A stretch of DNA of 64,000 nucleotides, from positions 1 to 64,000 of the forward strand of contig PBOJ01000040.1 of assembly GCA_002724315.1 (NCBI GenBank). The letters run 5' to 3'. Of the stretch, positions 1-8,377 are shown piece by piece. The translations under genes and the position numbers were made by a program. The stretch's first letter is position 1, and each line of letters begins with the position of its first letter. The stretch is from Planctomycetaceae bacterium. GTDB taxonomy: Bacteria; Planctomycetota; Planctomycetia; Planctomycetales; Planctomycetaceae. The notes below the pieces were generated by a model that saw only the letters and a list, made by a program, of their open reading frames with translations, ran no database searches and had not been told where the DNA came from.

Positions 1-80
1 AACCAGTCACCAAACCAGTCACCAAACCAGTCACCAAACCAGTCACCAAACCAGTCACCAAACCAGTCACCAAACCAGTC
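1..80. repeat. 12-bp tandem repeat (minisatellite)
   Basis: Nearly seven perfect copies of the unit AAACCAGTCACC run from the window edge. The array is in frame with the coding region that follows, where each unit encodes Lys-Pro-Val-Thr. It is therefore a coding minisatellite that makes an extended, proline-spaced linker. The array begins before the window, so its full copy number cannot be seen. Confidence 0.95.
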
Positions 81-404
81 ATCCGCCGTGGCGGACTGGG
101 AGGCAAGTGCCCTGTCGCCTTGCGGGACCAAAGGAAGTTGGTCGACGGCCTGCCAAAATTCAGCGTGACGCACAACGGCCGAGTCATCCTGCTCTCTTCC
201 GCAAAGGCCCGTGCTACGTTCACCGCTCAACCGGAAGCGTACCTGCCGGCTGCCGACGGGATGGATCTTGTGAGCGTCGATCAGCGGCGTCCACGGCTGG
301 GCACACTTGACTACGCCACGTGGTACCGCGAGCGACTCTACCTGTTTTCGACACAGTCCAACCTGGTCGAATTCAGAGAACAGCCCGAGCGGTACGTCCG
401 CTAG
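3..404 (+). CDS. C-terminal part of a YHS-domain-like protein (5' end outside window)
   Basis: The frame is open from the first base, so this is the tail of a longer gene. About 26 residues of KPVT repeats lead into a GGLGGKCPVAL segment and two tandem units with the YHS-like pattern: a hydrophobic strand ending in LLSSAKARATFTAQPEAYLP, then LYLFSTQSNLVEFREQPERYV. YHS-type domains are small Cys-containing modules associated with metal binding. CPVAL supplies one cysteine; the second unit shows none. The product is probably exported, since such proteins in planctomycetes usually are, but the signal peptide would lie outside the window. The stop shares the palindrome CTAG (401-404) with the stop of the convergent hpnD. 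YHS assignment is by pattern recognition only. Confidence 0.7.
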   Translation, partial: PVTKPVTKPVTKPVTKPVTKPVTKPVIRRGGLGGKCPVALRDQRKLVDGLPKFSVTHNGRVILLSSAKARATFTAQPEAYLPAADGMDLVSVDQRRPRLGTLDYATWYRERLYLFSTQSNLVEFREQPERYVR

Positions 405-1273
405 CTACGACCCAGGACCGCGGCCACTCCGATCAGCGCCTTGCGCCAGGCCGCCATACGGATCGTGTGTCCAAAAACGTCGTAGCCGACCCGTTCGATC
501 CGATCCAGCAGCCCACCGTAGACGCGCAGCATCGCTCGGAGGACCGGGCGTCCGGGCGGATCGATCTGTCCGAAGAGCTCCTCACTGACAACGTAATGCT
601 GTCGGGCTCGAGACACCTCGAACTTCATCAGCTCGCAAAACCGATCGTCGACCCGTCCAGCCACCAAGTCGTCAACACCCACACCAAACCGCGCCAGGTC
701 TTCCTGCGGAAGATAAACCCGCCCCATCGCCGCATCCTCACCGAGATCACGAAGGATGTTGGTCAGTTGCAGAGCCAATCCACAGTCCGCAGCTGTGTCC
801 AACGCAGCAGGGTCATGGAAACCCCAGATGTGGAGACAACATCGGCCAACGGCTCCGGCGACCCGATCGCAGTAGACCCGCAGGTCATCAAACGTTGGAT
901 AGTTCCGTGGCTGCAGGTCCATGGCAATGCCGTCGATCACGGCCTGCAGTTCCTCTTCCGGAATCGAAAATTCCGACACGGCATCCACCAGGGCCGGGAA
1001 GACATCGAACGGCTCGACAATCGGAATGTTCGGCCCCCTCAATGCATTCCGCAGGTGCTCTCTCCAGTTCGACAACCGTTGCTCCCGCTCTTCCAGGCTC
1101 CATCCAGGTTCGTCTCCGATGTCATCGGTGAGCCTCAGGAAAGCGTACAGGGCACACATTGCCCGGAACCTCTGCCGTGACAGTCCCAGGAACGACACGA
1201 AGAAGTTGCCTGCCGCCCGGCGAGTCAATCGCCGACAGGCCACATGTGATGCCTCCAGCCGATCCCGGTTCAC
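401..1273 (-). CDS. hpnD: Squalene/phytoene synthase family protein, HpnD-like
   Basis: A 290-residue trans-isoprenyl diphosphate synthase (head-to-head) protein. The two Asp-rich motifs are present: TDDIGDE at about 49-55, and NILRDLGEDAAMGRVYLP at about 170-190. In the HpnCDE route, HpnD makes presqualene diphosphate from two farnesyl diphosphates for hopanoid or squalene synthesis. I chose the GTG at 1273 because it overlaps the hpnC stop as GTGA, the usual sign of translational coupling. A longer in-frame start at 1384 would run far into hpnC. The first motif begins TDD rather than the common DD-x-x-D context, so exact subfamily (HpnD against another squalene/phytoene synthase) is an inference from pairing with hpnC. 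Confidence 0.85.
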   Translation of the reverse strand: MNRDRLEASHVACRRLTRRAAGNFFVSFLGLSRQRFRAMCALYAFLRLTDDIGDEPGWSLEEREQRLSNWREHLRNALRGPNIPIVEPFDVFPALVDAVSEFSIPEEELQAVIDGIAMDLQPRNYPTFDDLRVYCDRVAGAVGRCCLHIWGFHDPAALDTAADCGLALQLTNILRDLGEDAAMGRVYLPQEDLARFGVGVDDLVAGRVDDRFCELMKFEVSRARQHYVVSEELFGQIDPPGRPVLRAMLRVYGGLLDRIERVGYDVFGHTIRMAAWRKALIGVAAVLGRS

Positions 1274-2229
1274 ACCTTTGTCCCTCCCGGTCGTGGCGTC
1301 ACCCAGCGACAGACACCACTCAACACCGCAGCCACGACCATCAGCGACACGTCCCGACTTCTCACCACGGGCCTCTGATCCCAAACCCGAAAGCCGATCT
1401 CTTCGATCCGATCCAGGATTCTCCGGCCGCCACGAGCAAACAGATCGATCATCACCGGAACTCTCAACCCCGGCAGCATGCTCGGCAGCGACCTTCCGTT
1501 GCCAAACAACTGACGAGCGCGGTCAACTTCGAACCTCATCAAGTCCAGGAACGCATCGTTGGTGACCCGGCCTGCGAGACTTTCATCGTCATACCCGAAC
1601 CTCTCGCGATCCTCCCTTGGCAGATAAACCCGCCCCGCCTGATGGTCCCGACGAACATCCTGCCAGAAGTTGGCCAGTTGCAGCCCGGTACAGATCGCGT
1701 CCGAACAGGCCACGGCCTGGTCGTCAACAACTCCGGAAAGTGCCAGCACGATTCTCCCGACCGGGTTGGCGCTGTTCCGGCAGTACGCCAGCAACTGGTC
1801 GTACGACTGATATTCGAGCAGCCGCTGGTCTTGGACAAAAGCGTCCAACAGATCATCAAAGGGGCGACGGTGCAGGTCAAAATCGTTGACGACCTCCTGC
1901 AAGGCAAGAGACACCGGGTGACGGGGAGTCCCACCGAAACAGGCGGCCAACTCCTCTCTCCACCACTTCAACAGTTCCAGGGATCTCTCGGGGCTCTCGA
2001 TCTCGTCGGCGAGGTCATCAGCCCATCGGCACCAGGCGTAGACGGCAGCCAAGGGGCGACGCAGGCGCCTCGGAGCCAACCCCAGCAGCAACGGAAAATT
2101 CTCGTAGTGCGTCCGGGCCAACTTCCGACAGTAGACGTGAGCCTCGTCGAGGCTGCAGTCGGGGCATGACACGGCCTCTGGCCCCCAGATCGCCAACTCG
2201 GCTTCCACGCCCACCGTTGCGACCGTCAC
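1270..2229 (-). CDS. hpnC: Squalene synthase HpnC
   Basis: A 319-residue squalene/phytoene synthase family member with ADDLADE at 70-76 and ANFWQDVRRDHQAGRVYLP at about 186-204. ANFWQDV is typical of HpnC, which converts presqualene diphosphate to hydroxysqualene. The start is a GTG preceded by a G-rich stretch. The gene is first in a two-gene operon with hpnD. The third partner, the FAD-dependent HpnE that reduces hydroxysqualene to squalene, is not adjacent; the nearest desaturase-like flavoprotein (17464-19047) sits in an unrelated cluster. Confidence 0.9.
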   Translation of the reverse strand: MTVATVGVEAELAIWGPEAVSCPDCSLDEAHVYCRKLARTHYENFPLLLGLAPRRLRRPLAAVYAWCRWADDLADEIESPERSLELLKWWREELAACFGGTPRHPVSLALQEVVNDFDLHRRPFDDLLDAFVQDQRLLEYQSYDQLLAYCRNSANPVGRIVLALSGVVDDQAVACSDAICTGLQLANFWQDVRRDHQAGRVYLPREDRERFGYDDESLAGRVTNDAFLDLMRFEVDRARQLFGNGRSLPSMLPGLRVPVMIDLFARGGRRILDRIEEIGFRVWDQRPVVRSRDVSLMVVAAVLSGVCRWVTPRPGGTKV

Positions 2230-2261
2230 CTGTCCCCCCGCTCAACAACACGACGCGTCAA

Positions 2262-2289
2262 TTGTCCTGTATCCATTATTGGCTACAGT
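2262..2289 (+). promoter_or_regulatory. Possible sigma70-type promoter for der
   Basis: A TTGTCC box, 16 bases, then TACAGT lie in the 118-bp divergent gap between hpnC and der, about 60 bases before the chosen der start. The match is only moderate (-10 four of six), so this is a candidate. Confidence 0.35.
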
Positions 2290-2347
2290 TGAGTTGGCAA
2301 CCAGAAGACAGCCCCCCATCGCCCTCCCTTTTCTCCCTACCCGCCCC

Positions 2348-3745
2348 ATGCCCGTTCCTCGAATCGCGATCATCGGTCGGCCCAACGTCGGCAAGAGTTC
2401 CCTGTTGAACTGGCTGGCACGGCGGAGGATCTCGGTGGTCGATCCGACTGCCGGGGTCACCCGTGACCGGGTCACCTTCGTGATGCAGGCCGGCGACCGG
2501 TTCGTCGAGCTGGTCGACACCGGGGGAATCGGGCTGCACGACACCGATCGGCTGGAGGACGAAATCGAACGGCAGATCCAGGTCGGGATCGAAGAAGCCG
2601 AGTTGCTGATGTTCGTCGTGGACGGGCAAGAGGGCATCACCCCGCTGGACCAGGAGGTGGCCCGACGACTGAGACCACTCGAGAAACCGATCCTGCTGGT
2701 CGTCAACAAGTGCGATTCCCCCACGACCGACCACGAAGCGCCGGCGTTTCTCGAACTGGTCGACGCACCGATCGTGACCACCAGCGTCGTGGGCCACCGC
2801 AACCGGGGAGAACTTCTGGCAACGCTTCTGGAAGTGCTGCCCCCGGCCGACGATGACGAGGCCGAGTGTGGCCATGGGATGACAGCCGTACCGGAACTGA
2901 AACTGGCCATGGTCGGTCGCCGCAACGTTGGCAAGAGTACCTTCATCAACGCGTTGGCCGACGACGAACGAGTGATCACCAGCGAGGTGCCAGGCACGAC
3001 CCGAGACAGCATTGACGTGCGATTCGAGATGGATGGCAAGTCATTTGTCGCCATCGACACGCCGGGGGTCAGGAAGCGAAAGAGCATCGCCAACGACATC
3101 GAATTCTACGGGCTGGTTCGCTCGCGGCAGAGCATTCGTCGTGCCAACGTGGTCCTGATGTTCTTCGATTCGCAGGAGACAATCTCTCGAGTCGACAAGC
3201 AACTTGTCGAGAGTATCGTCGAAACTCATACACCCTGCGTGCTGGTCGTCAACAAGTGGGATCTGGCGATCGAGGCCGAGATGACAATGGCCAGGTGGTC
3301 GGAGTACCTGATCTCGACATTCGGGATGCTGAGGTTTGCCCCGGTCGCATTTGTCACGGCCGAAACCGGCCGGAACTCCCGAAAGCTGATCAACCTCGCA
3401 CAATCGGTCTTCAAACAGGCCGAGCAACGGGTCAGCACCGGGCGGTTGAACCGGGTCGTACGCGCAGCGGTCATGGCCAACCCCCCGGCCTATCGAAAGA
3501 ACCGTCGACCCAAGATCTTCTACGCCACCCAGGTCGACACATGTCCTCCCACGATCGTCCTGAAATGCAACCACCCCCAGTTGTTCACGCCCAGTTGGAA
3601 GAGGTACCTGCTGGGAGTCTTCCGTGAAGAATTGCCGTTCCACGAGGTCCCGATCCGGATCCTGATGCGGTCCAGGCTGAAGGACGAAGAAACGGGGCCG
3701 GCTTTGCACGAGTGGTCTGAGACGGACTCCATCGAATCCGACTGA
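2348..3745 (+). CDS. der: Ribosome biogenesis GTPase Der (EngA)
   Basis: A 465-residue double-GTPase protein. The first G domain has GRPNVGKS at 10-17, DTGG, and NKCD near 120. The second has GRRNVGKS near 190, DTPG, and NKWD near 301. A C-terminal KH-like domain of about 115 residues follows, the order unique to Der. Der acts in 50S ribosomal subunit maturation. I chose the ATG at 2348, ten residues before the first P-loop; an upstream in-frame TTG at 2279 would add 23 residues that do not fit the family. There is no clear Shine-Dalgarno, which is common in this kind of genome. Divergent from hpnC. Confidence 0.97.
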   Translation: MPVPRIAIIGRPNVGKSSLLNWLARRRISVVDPTAGVTRDRVTFVMQAGDRFVELVDTGGIGLHDTDRLEDEIERQIQVGIEEAELLMFVVDGQEGITPLDQEVARRLRPLEKPILLVVNKCDSPTTDHEAPAFLELVDAPIVTTSVVGHRNRGELLATLLEVLPPADDDEAECGHGMTAVPELKLAMVGRRNVGKSTFINALADDERVITSEVPGTTRDSIDVRFEMDGKSFVAIDTPGVRKRKSIANDIEFYGLVRSRQSIRRANVVLMFFDSQETISRVDKQLVESIVETHTPCVLVVNKWDLAIEAEMTMARWSEYLISTFGMLRFAPVAFVTAETGRNSRKLINLAQSVFKQAEQRVSTGRLNRVVRAAVMANPPAYRKNRRPKIFYATQVDTCPPTIVLKCNHPQLFTPSWKRYLLGVFREELPFHEVPIRILMRSRLKDEETGPALHEWSETDSIESD

Positions 3746-3846
3746 AGAGGGTCTGTCGTCGGCGTGGTGGACACTCCGAGGTGGCTTGGTCTAATCTGAG
3801 TCGTCGGTGCGACACCCAGCCGACTCCCGCAACGGAGAATTCCCCG

Positions 3847-4869
3847 ATGACACCCAAGCCACGTGTCCCTCTTGCAGCCCTCCTGCTGATCACAATCCTG
3901 GTCGCCGCGGTTGCCGCTGAGGACAAGACCGTCGAAACACTCCGTCGAGAAGTCGCCACCAAGGGCTGGGTGGTCACCAGCATCAAGCAGAAGCGGGGCG
4001 ACTGGGACCTGGTCCTGATGCGGCCCGACGGCTCGAAACAACGCAAGTTGACCGACACGCCCGAATGGAGCGAAGCAGCTCCCCGCTGGTCACCCGACAG
4101 CCGACGCCTGCTCTACCGCCGCATCAAAGCCGGAACCGTGATCAGCCACGACCGCTGGGGCTTCCAGGGCGAACTCGTAATGGCCGACGCGATGGCCCGG
4201 AACGGGCGAGTGATGGGGAAACACCCGTGGGGCTGTTGGAGTCCGGACGGGACGCAGATTTCCTGCCTGTCGTTGAAGGGGATCGAGATCCTTGACGTGG
4301 CAACCGGAAAAGTGAAGCGACGCATGAAACGGGCCGGGTACTTTCAACAACTGTTCTGGTCGCCGGACGGCAAATGGTTCTGTGGCACCGCCAACGTCGG
4401 CGGGGAACTCTGGACGATTGTCCGCATGGACGTCGCCACCGGAAAGTGGAACGTCGTCAGCCGCTTCCGCAACTGCACCCCGGACTGGTTCCCCGACTCC
4501 AGGCGGGTGATCTTCAGCAACCGGCCAGCCAACCAGAAGGGCTACGGCTGGACGCAATTGTGGATGGCCCCGGGACAGGGCGGACAGCGGAAGATGCTCT
4601 ACGGCGAAGACGGCCGCCACATTTATGGCGGAGGACTCTCGCCGGATGGTCGCTACGTGCTATTCACCCGCTGCCCGAAGGACGGGGGAGGGTCCGAGCG
4701 ATCCGGAGCACCCGGTGGACTGATGAGACTGGCCGATGCCCCCATCATCGGAGCAAACAGCCCCGCGCTGCGGAAACTGCACCCCGGTGCCCACGACGGT
4801 CCCGTGCTCGCTCTGCCGGACCTCTGGGAACCGCACTGGACCTTCACCGACGTCACGGCCTCCCGTTAG
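3847..4869 (+). CDS. Secreted PD40/TolB-like beta-propeller protein
   Basis: A 340-residue protein with a signal peptide (hydrophobic run about residues 9-24, then AAEDK). Repeated blade motifs of the PD40 class follow: APRWSPDSRRLLYRR, GCWSPDGTQISCLS, QLFWSPDGKWFCGT, PDWFPDSRRVIFS and GLSPDGRYVLFTR. These fit a single six- or seven-bladed propeller without a catalytic domain, so a binding or scaffold role outside the cytoplasm is likely. ATG at 3847 follows GGAG at a good distance. The next gene begins 14 bases after its stop, suggesting co-transcription. The ligand is not predictable. Confidence 0.85.
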   Translation: MTPKPRVPLAALLLITILVAAVAAEDKTVETLRREVATKGWVVTSIKQKRGDWDLVLMRPDGSKQRKLTDTPEWSEAAPRWSPDSRRLLYRRIKAGTVISHDRWGFQGELVMADAMARNGRVMGKHPWGCWSPDGTQISCLSLKGIEILDVATGKVKRRMKRAGYFQQLFWSPDGKWFCGTANVGGELWTIVRMDVATGKWNVVSRFRNCTPDWFPDSRRVIFSNRPANQKGYGWTQLWMAPGQGGQRKMLYGEDGRHIYGGGLSPDGRYVLFTRCPKDGGGSERSGAPGGLMRLADAPIIGANSPALRKLHPGAHDGPVLALPDLWEPHWTFTDVTASR

Positions 4870-4883
4870 AACCGGGACCAAAC

Positions 4884-5495
4884 ATGTCCGAGAGCACAAC
4901 TCCGGAAACTGATCCCGCGAAGGATCCGTCGTCAACGGACCCCGAATCCGTCCGCAACGGTTCGGCAGCCGCACGCTGGATTCTGCTCGCGGTGGTCGTT
5001 GTCGTGGCCATCGCCGTCACCGTGGCCACCGGGGTGCGAAGTGGATCGTCAAACAACGCTCCGGGCGGCACCGTCGCGGCCACGCCCGGCCAGGCAGGCA
5101 TCCAGGGCCAGGTGACCACCGCCGGCCGATTCGAGGTCACCGCGAAATTGATGGAGTTGCCCGGTGCGTTTCTTCCCAACGACGGACTGTACAACTACGC
5201 CTTCGTTCTGAAATATGAGGTGCTGGAAGTGCACCGGGGCGGTGACGACGTGGGGAAAATCATCCATGTCGCGCACTACAACCCACGAAAAACCAGGTCG
5301 GAAGTCGGCGACGAGTTCTACCCCGACCTGGGGGGAACTGTCGACCGTTTCCGGGCCGGCGATGTCCACCGACTGGCAATGGAAGAGCCGTGGGACGAAC
5401 ACTACATCGGCCCACTGGTGGACCGCTACCACGAAACGACCGGGAAACGCCTCTACTGGGGCATCTGGAGCAATGCGGTCGGCGAAGAACGCTGA
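4884..5495 (+). CDS. Single-pass membrane protein of unknown function
   Basis: A 203-residue protein. Residues 1-30 are acidic and Pro/Ser/Thr rich, about 31-50 form one transmembrane helix (WILLAVVVVVAIAVTVATGV), and the rest is a soluble domain facing outside, with a tryptophan-rich end. The soluble part contains VTAKLMELPG and a beta-rich stretch around YAFVLKYEVLEVHRG; I do not recognise the family. It follows the PD40 gene by 14 bases and probably belongs to the same transcript. It converges on the 5505-6545 gene with only nine bases between the stops. Confidence 0.75.
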   Translation: MSESTTPETDPAKDPSSTDPESVRNGSAAARWILLAVVVVVAIAVTVATGVRSGSSNNAPGGTVAATPGQAGIQGQVTTAGRFEVTAKLMELPGAFLPNDGLYNYAFVLKYEVLEVHRGGDDVGKIIHVAHYNPRKTRSEVGDEFYPDLGGTVDRFRAGDVHRLAMEEPWDEHYIGPLVDRYHETTGKRLYWGIWSNAVGEER

Positions 5496-5504
5496 ACGAC
5501 GCGA

Positions 5505-6545
5505 CTACGACCGACGGAAGAACTTGCCCCAGACCAGGTACATCAGCACCGGGGAGATGACCAACGAGAGACTGAAGCCGAAAATGCTGAAGAACTTGAG
5601 TCGATCCGGCAACACCAGGTGATCGATCACCACTGGTACGATCACACTCCAGCACATCAGGATCTTTCCGATCTGATTGCGCTTGTAAGCCGCTTCCTTG
5701 GCCTCGTCGCTGTCGGGATCAACGACTGTCTTCTTCTTCTTCTTCTTCTTCTTCTTTGCCTTCTCGTCCGTCTTCTCGTCTGCCGTCTCGTCCCCGTCAC
5801 TCCCGACTTCCGCCTTGACGGCTTCGAGTTCCTCGTAATAACGGGCCACGCCCTCGTTGATAGATGCCGGGCTGGCAATCACCCTCCGCATCGGCACCCC
5901 GAAACGGAATCGCAGGTCGTCTTCCAGTTCGTGTGATGGCTCCTGGCCACAGGCCACCAGCAACATATTGTCGTCGACAAACAGCGGCAGAATCGTATTT
6001 CGCCGAGCGAGGTTCTGGGGAACCTTGTCAAGCACCGAGTTGTCGGGGGTGAGTTCCTCGAGATCGACGTAGGGGAACCCGAGTTCGGCCGCCAGAGCCT
6101 TGGTAGCCTGTTCGGCATCGACCAACTTCATCTGCACCACCGCGTCGCGCATCTCGAGACCTCGCCGCTCGGCAAAGTCCCTGGCTTCCTGCATCTGCTC
6201 ACGAGTGACCACGTCCCACCGCACCAGGGTCTCGGCAATCGTGGGGTTCTCACGGTTGTCATCATCTTCGAACGTGCGGCCCAGCGACTCGTCGTAATCC
6301 CGTTTCCGTTCGGGATCCGTCAGGCAGAGCATGGCCTTGGCAAGTTCGTTGAGCAATTCCTGCGACTGGACCTGGTAGGTTCCGCTGGCGTACTTGCGGA
6401 CGTGCGCGTTGAGCTTCTTGTAGTTGCTGCGGGCCTTTTCGGCGTCGTCGTTGAACTTCACCAGCCGCAGCAGCGAATAGAGATCCACCGGACGAGGGAC
6501 ATCGTCGGGGATTCCCAGCCAGTCCTTATAGACGTCCAACGCCAC
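5505..6545 (-). CDS. J-like plus GspE_N domain membrane protein
   Basis: A 346-residue protein with three parts. Residues 20-85 look like a degenerate J domain (DLYSLLRL near the start, DPERKRDYD at 77-85) but the HPD tripeptide that activates Hsp70 is missing. About 95-235 resembles the GspE/PilB N-terminal domain (VRWDVVTREQMQEA, LGFPYVDLEE, LARRNTILPLFVDDNMLLVAC). A run of ten lysines near 265 precedes two hydrophobic helices at the C terminus. The start is taken as GTG at 6545, preceded by AAGGAAGG; the frame is open back to 6662 but that part overlaps the upstream gene's end. It lies 61 bases downstream of an Hsp70-like gene, so the two are probably one operon. No ATPase domain of GspE is present, so it is not a secretion motor. 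Confidence 0.75.
   Translation of the reverse strand: MALDVYKDWLGIPDDVPRPVDLYSLLRLVKFNDDAEKARSNYKKLNAHVRKYASGTYQVQSQELLNELAKAMLCLTDPERKRDYDESLGRTFEDDDNRENPTIAETLVRWDVVTREQMQEARDFAERRGLEMRDAVVQMKLVDAEQATKALAAELGFPYVDLEELTPDNSVLDKVPQNLARRNTILPLFVDDNMLLVACGQEPSHELEDDLRFRFGVPMRRVIASPASINEGVARYYEELEAVKAEVGSDGDETADEKTDEKAKKKKKKKKKTVVDPDSDEAKEAAYKRNQIGKILMCWSVIVPVVIDHLVLPDRLKFFSIFGFSLSLVISPVLMYLVWGKFFRRS
5727..5757 (-). repeat. Trinucleotide run encoding poly-lysine
   Basis: About nine to ten consecutive CTT/TTC units on the plus strand are read as AAG codons on the minus strand, giving ten lysines in the linker of the J-like/GspE_N protein. Such a run can change length by slippage in whole codons. 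Confidence 0.9.
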
Positions 6546-6606
6546 GAGTCGCCTTCCTTGTGGACCGATCCCTCCGGCGATTTGCCGGAAAGTCCGACAC
6601 TCCGAA

Positions 6607-8187
6607 CTACTCGACCTGGTAACTCTCGGCCAACGCCCCAAACGTATCCACGCCCTCATCATCCAGTCCCGAGTCCCGGACGATCTCGATAGACGCGGCG
6701 TTGTTGCTGGTCAACTCGCGAGCCGAACAGTTGATCCGACCAGAGGCATCGTAGGCATAGGTCACCTCGACAGGGGACCCCTTGGGAAGGTTCGCCGGCA
6801 GGTTGGTGATCCAGAAATCGCCGATGTTGGCACAGGCATCGATGTCGGGAACCTCACCCTCCAGCACTGTCACGTGGATCCGCTGCTGGTTGTCCGAGGT
6901 GGTGGCGAACCGTTGAGTCACATCGAATGGCAACTCCGTGTTGCGCTGGATCATGATGTGGTTCTTCTTCTGACGATCCGCAGGATCGGTCACCTTGGTG
7001 CCCAGCGAATGCGAATTGACGTCTGCGGTTGCGACACTCCTGAGACGATTGATGATGGCCTTGCCCATGCGGGTCTCGCCACCGGTAGCCCGTGCCTCGA
7101 GAATCGCGGCGTGAAGTGCTGCGCCGTGACCGACGGCTTCCTCAGGATCCACTTCCTTGTTGGGCTCACGCTGGCAGATCTCCTTGAGCATCTTCTCGAC
7201 GACCGGCATGTGAGTCGACCCGCCAACGAGCACGAGTTCATCAAGTTCTCCGGGAGCAACCCCGGACTGAGCCAGGACCAGTTCGGTCGTGTCCCGCGTC
7301 CGCTGCAGCAGGTCGCTGGTGAGATTCTCAAATTCTCCGCGAGTGACCGACACCGTCATCGAGTTGCCCTGGAAATACACCTCGATCGGCACCTGGGCGG
7401 CGTCAGACAGCTTTCGCTTGGCATCCTCGCAATCCTGGGTCAACTGCCTCAGGCCAGTGGGATCCTCTCTCGGATCCAAGTCAAATTTCTTCTGGAACTC
7501 CTCGGCCACGTGGTCGACCAAACGTCGACTCCAGTCCAGCCCGCCCAGCATCACATCGCCGTCGGTGGCCAGCACCTTGAAATTTGTCGGGGTATAACGG
7601 ACGACGGTGACGTCAAAGGTTCCGCCCCCGAGGTCGTAGACCAGGATCGTCCGCTCAACCTGCTCGAGGTCCGCTCGCCCCAGTTCGCCCTTTTCCCAGG
7701 CGTGGGACAGCGTGGCCGCGGTCGGCTCGTTGATGATGTCGACGACATTGAGCCCGGCAATGCGGCCGGCGTCCTGAGTCGCCTTGCGGCGGATGTCGTT
7801 GAAATAATACGGCACGGTGATCACCGCGTTGCCGATCGGGCCGATTTCCTTCTCGGCGTCCTGCTTGAGCTTCTTGAGGATCAGGGCCGAGACAAATTCC
7901 GGCGTCAATTTCTGGTCCTTGAACACCACATGGAAATCCTTGTTCCCCATTTCCCGCTTGATCGCCTCGACGATGCGATCGGGGGTTTCCTCGGCAATGC
8001 GGGCAAACGAGGGGCCGACCACGACCCGGTCACCGTCGCCCAGCAAAACCACACTGGGAGTGATGTCACGGCCATCAACGTTCTTGATGAGCCGGGGGTT
8101 GCCATCGTCATCGAGTTGGGCAATTGACGAGTACGTGGTCCCGAGGTCGATGCCGACGGTTTGACCTTCAACGAAATTGGCGGCCAT
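6607..8187 (-). CDS. Hsp70 (DnaK-like) protein with short C terminus
   Basis: A 526-residue Hsp70-family protein. The actin-like ATPase domain is complete: GIDLGTTYSS at 12-21, a DLGGGTFDV phosphate loop near 184, and VGGSTHMP near 318. A shortened substrate-binding beta domain follows (about 390-510). Housekeeping DnaK is about 100 residues longer because of the helical lid, which is absent here. I chose the ATG at 8187, which has AAGGAT upstream and puts the first nucleotide-binding loop at the usual place; an upstream frame to 8340 adds non-homologous sequence. Operon with the J-like/GspE_N gene. Probably a specialised paralogue rather than the main chaperone, since grpE and dnaJ are not adjacent. 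Confidence 0.88.
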   Translation of the reverse strand: MAANFVEGQTVGIDLGTTYSSIAQLDDDGNPRLIKNVDGRDITPSVVLLGDGDRVVVGPSFARIAEETPDRIVEAIKREMGNKDFHVVFKDQKLTPEFVSALILKKLKQDAEKEIGPIGNAVITVPYYFNDIRRKATQDAGRIAGLNVVDIINEPTAATLSHAWEKGELGRADLEQVERTILVYDLGGGTFDVTVVRYTPTNFKVLATDGDVMLGGLDWSRRLVDHVAEEFQKKFDLDPREDPTGLRQLTQDCEDAKRKLSDAAQVPIEVYFQGNSMTVSVTRGEFENLTSDLLQRTRDTTELVLAQSGVAPGELDELVLVGGSTHMPVVEKMLKEICQREPNKEVDPEEAVGHGAALHAAILEARATGGETRMGKAIINRLRSVATADVNSHSLGTKVTDPADRQKKNHIMIQRNTELPFDVTQRFATTSDNQQRIHVTVLEGEVPDIDACANIGDFWITNLPANLPKGSPVEVTYAYDASGRINCSARELTSNNAASIEIVRDSGLDDEGVDTFGALAESYQVE

Positions 8188-8377
8188 TCTCTGGATCCTT
8201 CGCGCAACAGCAGGAGAACCAATGAGGAAATCTGAACAGGTCGTAGCAAGCAAACAGCAGTCGATGGCCCTGATCGGCCAACGGATAGAGAGCCGGAAGC
8301 GGCTCCGGTCCATTGTGTCAATCCGCTGGAAGCGATTCAAGCACCTCGCCGGGAGCCGATCACCCTCTTCGGCCGAC

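Noticed and set aside
1-80. Regular short repeats that could suggest a CRISPR array
   Set aside because: The 12-bp units are contiguous with no spacers and are in frame with the coding sequence that follows.
320-1180. Long plus-strand open frame opposite hpnD
   Set aside because: GC-rich shadow frame: no family-like sequence, and hpnD on the other strand has clear motifs.
6874-8127. 417-codon plus-strand frame opposite the Hsp70-like gene
   Set aside because: It is the antisense of conserved Hsp70 motifs and has no recognisable features.
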